DNA of 64,000 nt from NCBI GenBank assembly GCA_030141605.1, contig JAQGDQ010000634.1:1-64000 (forward strand), given 5' to 3'. Position numbers and translations under genes: made by a program. Source of the stretch: Tubiluchus corallicola. Taxonomy: Eukaryota; Priapulida; Priapulimorpha; Priapulimorphida; Tubiluchidae. Below, piece by piece: positions 24,560 to 64,000 of the stretch. The notes under the pieces were generated by a model, which was given only the letters and a program-made list of their open reading frames with translations, was not told the DNA's origin and did no database searches. Each line of letters opens with the position of its first letter. Position 1 is the stretch's first letter.

Positions 24560-25062
24560 CAGACACGAATACGAAATGCTACCGTTGTGGAAAGGCCTAC
24601 AAAGTGACTGACTGTCCTTACGAAGATGCCAAGTGCCATTTCTGTGACAAGAAAGGACATTTGGAGGCTGTTTGCATGAAGAAGCAACGACAGAAACTGG
24701 ACCAAAAATCTGGAAAGTCCGTGAGGAGAATCACGAAAGATGAGCTTGCCAATGCTCCTGCGATCCTCGGTGAAATTCCCAAAGACTCTCCTAGTTTGGA
24801 TGTCGAAGTCAACATCCAAGACGGACAGTTCAGGATGGAACTTGACACTGCAACCTCGGGAAATTTCGTTTCAGTGCCGGTCTGGAAACAACTAGGAAAG
24901 CTAAAGCTGGATGACGTCAGACATCACTACGAGTCTGCCAGCAAGCACGACCTGCCAGTGCTGGGAACTTTCATATGCCAGACCAAGGATCCAAAGACTG
25001 GTAAACAAAGCTCAATTCCTTACATCGTCACCAAGATCCCTGACCTGAACCTGCTTGAATGA
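24560..25062 (+). pseudogene. Nucleocapsid zinc knuckle and aspartic protease remnant
   Basis: The second CCHC knuckle is intact (CHFCDKKGHLEAVC, 24634-24675). The first, just upstream, starts CYRCGK but lacks the histidine spacing. A protease follows with LDTATSGNF where D-T/S-G is expected, so the active-site glycine is replaced. The frame closes at TGA 25060-25062. Confidence 0.78.
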
Positions 25063-25136
25063 AACGTTATCTAGAAGCTGGGAATTTCTGTGGACAATGC
25101 TCTAGGACTGAGAAGCATAGATAGTCAAGACAAGAG

Positions 25137-26553
25137 CGAGGGGTAAAGACGTCCGGCGACCTCTACAACGAGATTGCCACAACCTGTGTGACGAGTTCCC
25201 ATATCTCTTCAAAGAAGAATTGGGGTGTCTTAAGGACTTCGAGCTGGAAGTGAAGTTCAAGTCTGACGTGAAGCCATTTTTCTTCGAGATGACCTGGCCA
25301 AAGGTTACGAAGAAGGCATTGCTAAAGGTGTCTGGAAGCCAGTCCAGTTCAACGAATACAGAATGCCAGTAGTACCGATTCGTAAAGCTTACACTCCGGG
25401 CACTCAAGAAGCTCAAATTGTGGATCTGTGGTGACTACTCAGTCGGCATCAATGATCAGCTAGAGGACCACCGTCATCCGATGCCACTCCCAGAGAAACT
25501 GATGCTGAAGCTGGGAGGCAGATACGGCTACACGAAGATCGACCTTGCTGATGCCTACAACCAGATTAAGCTGATACCCGAATGTCAATGCAGGCTAGCT
25601 CTCAGCACCCACTGTGTGGTACTCCCTTTCAGAATCAAGTCAGCGCCTGGTTACTTTCAGGAGATCGTGGAGAACCTAACCAGTAATCTGCCTGGAGTTG
25701 CCGTCTTCCAAGGCGATATGCTCGTCAGCGGGCAAGACTCATATGATTGCCTGAGCAACCTGAAATGCTTGCTCACTCATCCGAATGACAAAGGACTCAG
25801 ATGTCGTCGTAAAAAGTGCTTGTTCGCACAACCAATTATTGAATATCTTGGACACACCTTATTGGCCGAAGGAGTCGCAAAAAGATCCAAGGTCGAGGCA
25901 GTCATGAAGATGCCTCCTCCTACAGATGTCTCAAGCTTGAAGTCTTTCTTGGGCTCGGTTCAGTTCTACAGGAAGTTCATCCCAAACCTGGCTACTGTGG
26001 CAGAGCCTCTTTACCACTTGACCTAGAAGACAGTCCCCTGGACGTGCGGAGATGAGGAGCAAACAGTATTTGAACTGTTGAAAAATGTGCTATCCTCAAA
26101 TCAAGTCCTTGTGTATTTTGGCCCAGACAAGCCTCTGGGATTAGCTTATGATGCTTGCAACGTTGGAATTGGAGCTATCCTGTTTCATCGCTATCCGGAC
26201 GGAAGCGAGTGCCCAATTGCCAATGTGTCCAAGACTCTTACAGCTGCAGAAGGAACTACAGCCAAATACATAAGGAAGCCCTAGCCATCATCTTCGGCTT
26301 GTGGAAATTCTACCAGTACCTCTACGGGCGTCATTTCATACTGGTGACTGATCACAAGCCGCTGACATCACTCTTCGGACCGAAGAAAGGGACGCCACTT
26401 CTTGCAGCTAATCGTCTAGCTCGGTGGGCCCTGTGGCTGAACCAGTTTGACTACACCATCGAGTACCGGAAAACAGCAGATCACGGCAATGCAGATGCCC
26501 TTAGTCGCTTGCCATCTGGAGACGACACGACTTTGACGGGAGGAAAATGGTGA
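25137..26553 (+). pseudogene. Reverse transcriptase and RNase H remnant
   Basis: Several frames together cover the fingers, palm and thumb. GYTKIDLADAYNQI holds the first catalytic Asp. The usual YxDD box reads FQGD (25706-25717), so one metal-binding Asp is Gly and the enzyme should be dead. A stop at about 26023 precedes the RNase H part (LVTDHKPL, then [17 protein letters not shown]). At least one frameshift near 26270 splits RNase H. Confidence 0.88.
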
Positions 26554-26789
26554 AGACATGGACATGGTGTGTGCCATCAAAGTTCTCAGTCTTCAAGTCA
26601 AGCCTGTGGATGCCAACATCCCCCGACAAGAGTCGGGGAAAGATCCAGTGCTAGCTACGGATTCACTCAGTATCTGCTTCGGATCCATGGATCAACAGTT
26701 GTGATTCCACAGAGTCTGCTGTCCAAGATCCTGGATCTACTGCATATCGGGCACTTGGCAAGAACTGCTGTCTACTGACCCGGTGTCGA

Positions 26790-27374
26790 GATGGCTAGCC
26801 GACGATGTGACTCACGTGAAGAACATCAAAACAAGCCATCCAAGCCTGCAGTTCATCCATGGATGCTGCCAGAGAAGCCATGGAGCCGCTTACACCTGGA
26901 TCACGCCATGAACTTCATGGGTAGGAACTGGTTGGTGATCACGGATGCTTACTCAAAGTATCCATGCATTCACCCTACATCTTCCATGTACACTAGAGCC
27001 ACTCTAGATCTGCTGGAAGAGGACTTCGCTCACTTCAGATTACCTCACGCTGGTCACAGACAATTCATCAACCTTCATGTCTGATGAGTTTCAGAGCTGG
27101 TGCAGAGAACGTGGGATCACATCTCACAGGAACACCATACCATCCAGCTACCAACAGAGCAGCAGAACGCTTGGTGCAGACATTCAAGCAAGCACTCAGG
27201 AAGTCTTCTCTGTCCCAGAAGCGAGCTCTTCAAGAGTTTCTCATGCAGTACCGGAGAACACCGACATCCTGTAGATTCTCTCCGAGTGAACTCTTGATGT
27301 CTCAGCAGATATGGACAAGGATCGACTCCTTGCTACCCTCGCCAGCGCACATCGCTCAGGGCAAGCAATCCTAG
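26790..27374 (+). pseudogene. Integrase core remnant
   Basis: KPWSRLHLDHAMNF holds the first catalytic Asp and NWLVITDAYSKYP follows, as in Ty3/Gypsy integrases. The frame then shifts near 27060-27085, and the segment with PYHPATNRAAERLVQTF (third acidic residue) lies in another frame. The core is thus split and inactive. Confidence 0.85.
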
Positions 27375-27404
27375 GAGTCATCTTGCTCAACCCAGATTCG
27401 AAAG

Positions 27405-27821
27405 GTGTCACCAAGGTCACCAAGCAGTACAAGGCTGGAGAGCCTGTCTATGCACTGTACTATGGACCTCATCGAGACGGACATCCCCGATGGGTACCAG
27501 TGGTCATCTAGAAGTCTCTGGGTAGTCGCTGCTTCATCGTTAAGGTCCTTCCTCATGGTCGTGCGGAGACAACACTGGGAACAGCTACATCCGAGCTACG
27601 CTCCTGCGGAGGACTATGAACCTGGTGATGAGACGGACTTTACTTCTCAGCTTCCACCTGATCATCCAATGGAGATCCTGGAAGAACTGCCAGAAACTCT
27701 GAAGCAGACCGAAGCACCTCGGCCCATGTCCGAGACCAAGCCGCCTGTGCCAGAGTATGGACCGGAAAACCCTAGACGATCCAAGAGAACACCCAAGCAG
27801 AGAGAGAGACTTTGTTGCTGA
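27405..27821 (+). pseudogene. C-terminal pol tail remnant
   Basis: Pro- and charge-rich C-terminus ending RRSKRTPKQRERLCC before the stop, a common form of the tail after Ty3/Gypsy integrase. It is followed by the purine-rich tract. It was assigned by position more than by motif. Confidence 0.55.
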
Positions 27822-27870
27822 TGCTTTGGAGACAGCATCAGTTTCGGCGGGGAGGTCACATTACAAGTGT

Positions 27871-28960
27871 TCGTGTTTGACTATAGAACAATTTTTACAA
27901 CTAGATTCTAGCAATAACCCCTATTACTGAATTTCATGTATAAAGTCTATTTCCCTTTTCAGGGCTGTGAAAATGACGAAATTGATGATTTGTTTTCTGT
28001 GACTTCTCCTTTAACTAACTCTCTGTCACTGTCTTGTCTGTCTGAGTGCTCTTCGCTTATCAACTAACAGGTGGGATCCAGGTGACCCAGATAATCCCAG
28101 GGACCCAGGTGACCCAATAATTATGGGAACAACTACGATAGTAAGTATGTTAATCTAAATACCCTTAAATCCAGTAGTAATTTATGTTAACAGTTGATTT
28201 TCTTAACTTACTTCATTATATTATATTACACGGTTTAATTAGCAGCGCTACAAATTTTTTCCAATTTGCACTAACCTGAGAAGGTAGTTCTGTTCTTTGG
28301 ATCTCTATAGGAATTAAACTAAAAGGAGTTCCACATCTAATGCTGGAGTGGAATTTTCCGTTTGTTATTTTGAATTTAAGATTGCAGCGATATTATTTTC
28401 GAATAAATCCTTAAGTGGCGTTTCTGTAGCATGCGAATGCGTTATTTTTTACAGCTATTTTTATTGATTTTTTACATAAACTCAACTTAAGGCTCCGCCA
28501 ATGCGCAACGAACCGTCAAGAAACAGGAATATCGTAGAATAAGTTCCACAGCTACTAACAGTGAGATTTTTTACTTGCATCTTGAATTCAAGATGGCAGC
28601 GAGAACATAATTTTCAGTTCTCATCATGAAACTTTACAGGAATATAGTGTACTTAGAATGAATTCTGTAACGGGTTGTTATCAAACTTTTTAGGAATGTG
28701 CTAGAACAAACTCCGCCTGGATTGACAGAGTCGGATTTTTGATTTGCCAATGTTGAAGTCAAAATTGACGTGATTTTTTGAAAAACGTAAAGCTGCAGAC
28801 GAATGTAAAACAAATTTCGCATGTATCTTTTGACAGAGGTAGTTTTTTTATCCACATTCTCGAGTTTAATGAGTTGGACGTTCGACCAACAGTTCGAGTC
28901 GAATACATTCACAAGCGAAGTAATGACTGAAATGATGCATTGGCGATTCTGACAATTTCA
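27871..28960. other. Intergenic sequence with a short GGACCCAGGTGACCCA direct repeat
   Basis: No gene recognised. At about 28070-28130 a 30-bp motif with ccaggtgaccca occurs twice in tandem. The rest is AT-rich and unremarkable. The missing 3' LTR of the neighbouring element would be expected in the first part, but I see no clear match to the 5' LTR. Confidence 0.35.
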
Positions 28961-28984
28961 TAAAAATGTACATTGGCGAAATGA

Positions 28985-29222
28985 TACATTCGTTAATAAT
29001 TTAATAGACTAGCTCGCTCGGTAGTAAAATGATGCACGTGGCATACTAATAAAATAGTAAAGTCGCAATAGGTGATTTACTTGGGAAATGATGCACTAGT
29101 AAAATGATATACTGAGGATAGTGATACACTAGTAAAATGATAAACTAGTGAAACGATGCAATGGCTGGTGAAATAATAGACTAGTAAAATGATACACTGG
29201 TTATTTTTTGTTGAAATGATAC
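28985..29222. repeat. Degenerate tandem repeat of an actagtaaaatgatacact-like unit
   Basis: Short units containing actagtaaaatgat, aaatgatacac or close variants recur roughly every 15-30 bp across this stretch. They stop at the edge of the inverted-repeat element at 29227. The unit is irregular, so copy number cannot be given exactly. Confidence 0.6.
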
Positions 29223-29226
29223 ACTG

Positions 29227-29377
29227 CCCAGGCAGCACGACAAAATTGCCACAATATTTTTTTGCAAATATTGGGAGAATATGTAAATGTGTACTTGCCA
29301 CAACATTGTACCAATATTTTTTGACGATGTTTTTTCCATACTGTGACAATATTAGTACCAATATTGTCCTGCCTGGG
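29227..29377. mobile_element. Putative 151-bp MITE with CCCAGGCAG terminal inverted repeats
   Basis: Begins CCCAGGCAG and ends CTGCCTGGG, an exact 9-bp inversion. The inner parts also pair: accaatattgt and its near complements recur on both arms. There is no coding capacity. The size and structure suit a non-autonomous DNA transposon or a foldback hairpin. A target-site duplication is not clear, so the superfamily is unknown. Confidence 0.6.
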
Positions 29378-30095
29378 TGGTTAAATCTGAGCTGACGAGG
29401 CGACAACCTGATATTGCCATATATGTCACCTCTATGATGTAGACCTAACACACATAAAATGTAGGTCTACAGGCGAATCATTGAGTGATTTATTGGATCG
29501 ATTATGATAAGCCAAGAGATTTAGCACTGAAATAAAACTAATAAGAACATCTAGCTGATGGCCAAAGTTCAAAACGCTTTATATTGCAGGAAAGTGTAAA
29601 CCTTATATCACGTTTCAACACAATTTGGATGTGTAGCATCGTGTGCAGGGAAAAGTGCGAGTGTTTGTTCAGGAAAGGTCACTTTAGAATACCCGTGTAT
29701 TGGTAGCGCAAGTATGACTAATTTTCTTTCTGATGAACTCCATAAACTCAATAGGCCTATATATGGTTATTTGTCGAGAATTTCGCTAAGAACATTCAAG
29801 CTGATTATAGTGACTGTAAGTCACATTTGACCTAGTAGACAGTAAACTGATTCGGTTATTATAAGAAAAAACAGGTAGGTTAATTTTATGAATCCAGTAT
29901 GATAGCGACTCTATGACTGATGACGATGATGATTATGACGATCATGATCAATAATATCACTGTCGTTCAGTAACTGCACAATCATATGTAGCAGGTACAA
30001 ATCTAATCGATCTAGTAGTTCTTTCTTTTGAGAAATTAAGTGTTACAAATAAGTCCTCCTTTTCAGGGTTTGAGACGTGGAAACTAAACTTTATA

Positions 30096-63286
<33,191 letters not shown>

Positions 63287-64000
63287 GTGAGAGGAGCTTT
63301 ATAAAATGTTTATCGTATTTTTTGCCACAATAAGATTCTCTTTTATCTAGTGGCAACTTAACTGTAAAGATCCATTAAGAGCCGAAAACGTGATATTGGT
63401 TATTATTATTGCACTTTTAACAGTAAACATTGCCATTCACGTGCATGTACAGGGTATGTACAGTACATAATAAAACTACAGAATGTTTGTTGACTTTCAG
63501 ATGATAATGCAACTCAGTGAGCATGTAGTAGGTGCCGGGCAGGTCACCTTACTTATAGAGTTCAGTTTTAGCTTATAAAATAACTATTATGTTACTTTGT
63601 TGAGGTTAAGTAGTGTAAAACTAGTATAAAACTGATAAAGACTTTGCAGTTGATATTACAAAACTGAAGTGTAAATATTTTGCGTGTTTAAATGCTATTT
63701 TGTCAACACAGTGGCCCAAATGCAACCCAGTAGTGGTAAAAATGTTAATTAGTTCTTATTGTCTTCCTATTCTGTTCTACGGGTGTGTGACAGTTTGTGG
63801 GAAAAAAACTAATATATTATAACTGGTCTAGGGTAATTTAGCATCAAAGTTTCAAACCTAAAGCTCGGGTCACATGTTCTCCGTGAGTGTGAACGACTAA
63901 ACAGGAAACACTAAACAGACAGAGCTCGTAATTTACTAATATGTCAGGGTAATCATTTCTACTAATTTCATCACCAAGCATTTGGGTTCATGTTGGGGCA
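63287..64000. other. Start of gene B last intron
   Basis: Similar to gene A intron 26 up to about 63785, then unrelated sequence to the window end. The unrelated part may be the edge of an insertion; only one side is visible and no protein is recognised in it. Confidence 0.45.

Larger units (their letters stand above)
23306..27870 (+). mobile_element. Degenerate Ty3/Gypsy-type LTR retrotransposon
   Basis: Inserted between genes A and B in the same orientation. It has a 5' LTR, a gag-like region, zinc knuckle, aspartic protease, reverse transcriptase, RNase H and integrase in that order, as in Ty3/Gypsy elements. The reading frame is broken many times by stops and shifts. A purine-rich tract (ggcggggagg) at about 27846 marks the expected 3' end, but no matching 3' LTR follows, so that end is lost or too diverged. 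Base composition is visibly more GC-rich than the flanks, consistent with an inserted element. It is a dead copy. Confidence 0.9.

Noticed and set aside
27868-28075. Possible diverged 3' LTR bounded by TGTT and AACA
   Set aside because: Apart from the end bases, I could not align it to the 309-bp 5' LTR.

Overview
The window is animal DNA. Genes are split by many GT-AG introns of about 0.1 to 4 kb, the sequence is AT-rich, and introns hold hAT, Tc1, LINE and LTR-element remains plus microsatellites. I cannot name the species; an invertebrate fits best (intron density, transposon mix), but that is inference. No bacterial, phage or CRISPR features are present.

The main content is two head-to-tail paralogues of one gene, a full-length ABCB-family (P-glycoprotein/MDR-type) ABC transporter. 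Gene A runs from the left edge to a stop at 21,751. Its exons 1-8 lie outside the window; exons 9-27 are present. Gene B starts at about 30,096 (or at an alternative first exon at 34,224) and runs to exon 26 at 63,286; its last exon lies beyond the right edge. I joined exons by hand using splice sites, reading frame and family motifs. All phases fit: B gives 1,210 codons in the window, about 1,277 residues if it has a last exon like A's. Both nucleotide-binding domains keep Walker A, Q-loop, LSGGQ, Walker B, D-loop and H-loop residues, so both genes look functional.

Layout: 1-21,751 gene A; 21,752-23,305 its 3' flank; 23,306 to about 27,870 a decayed Ty3/Gypsy-type LTR retrotransposon; 27,870-30,066 intergenic, with a small inverted-repeat element; 30,067-34,644 the 5' region of gene B, with two candidate first exons, microsatellites and a 0.9-kb minisatellite; 34,645-63,286 the rest of gene B; 63,287-64,000 start of its last intron.

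The paralogues share introns and old transposon insertions (two hAT-type elements, two LINEs), so the duplication copied a whole genomic segment. Bases 1-3,162 and 41,499-44,660 appear identical, introns included; beyond that point divergence begins abruptly. This suggests recent gene conversion over NBD1 or an assembly artefact. Between the copies, amino-acid replacements concentrate in the second transmembrane domain, while NBD2 is nearly unchanged. Gene A carries a private 307-bp tandem duplication containing half an NBD2 exon. Gene B carries a private Tc1-type insertion and expanded microsatellites. I found no wholly new system. The best leads are the conversion tract, the transmembrane divergence, the dual first exons and the half-exon duplication.
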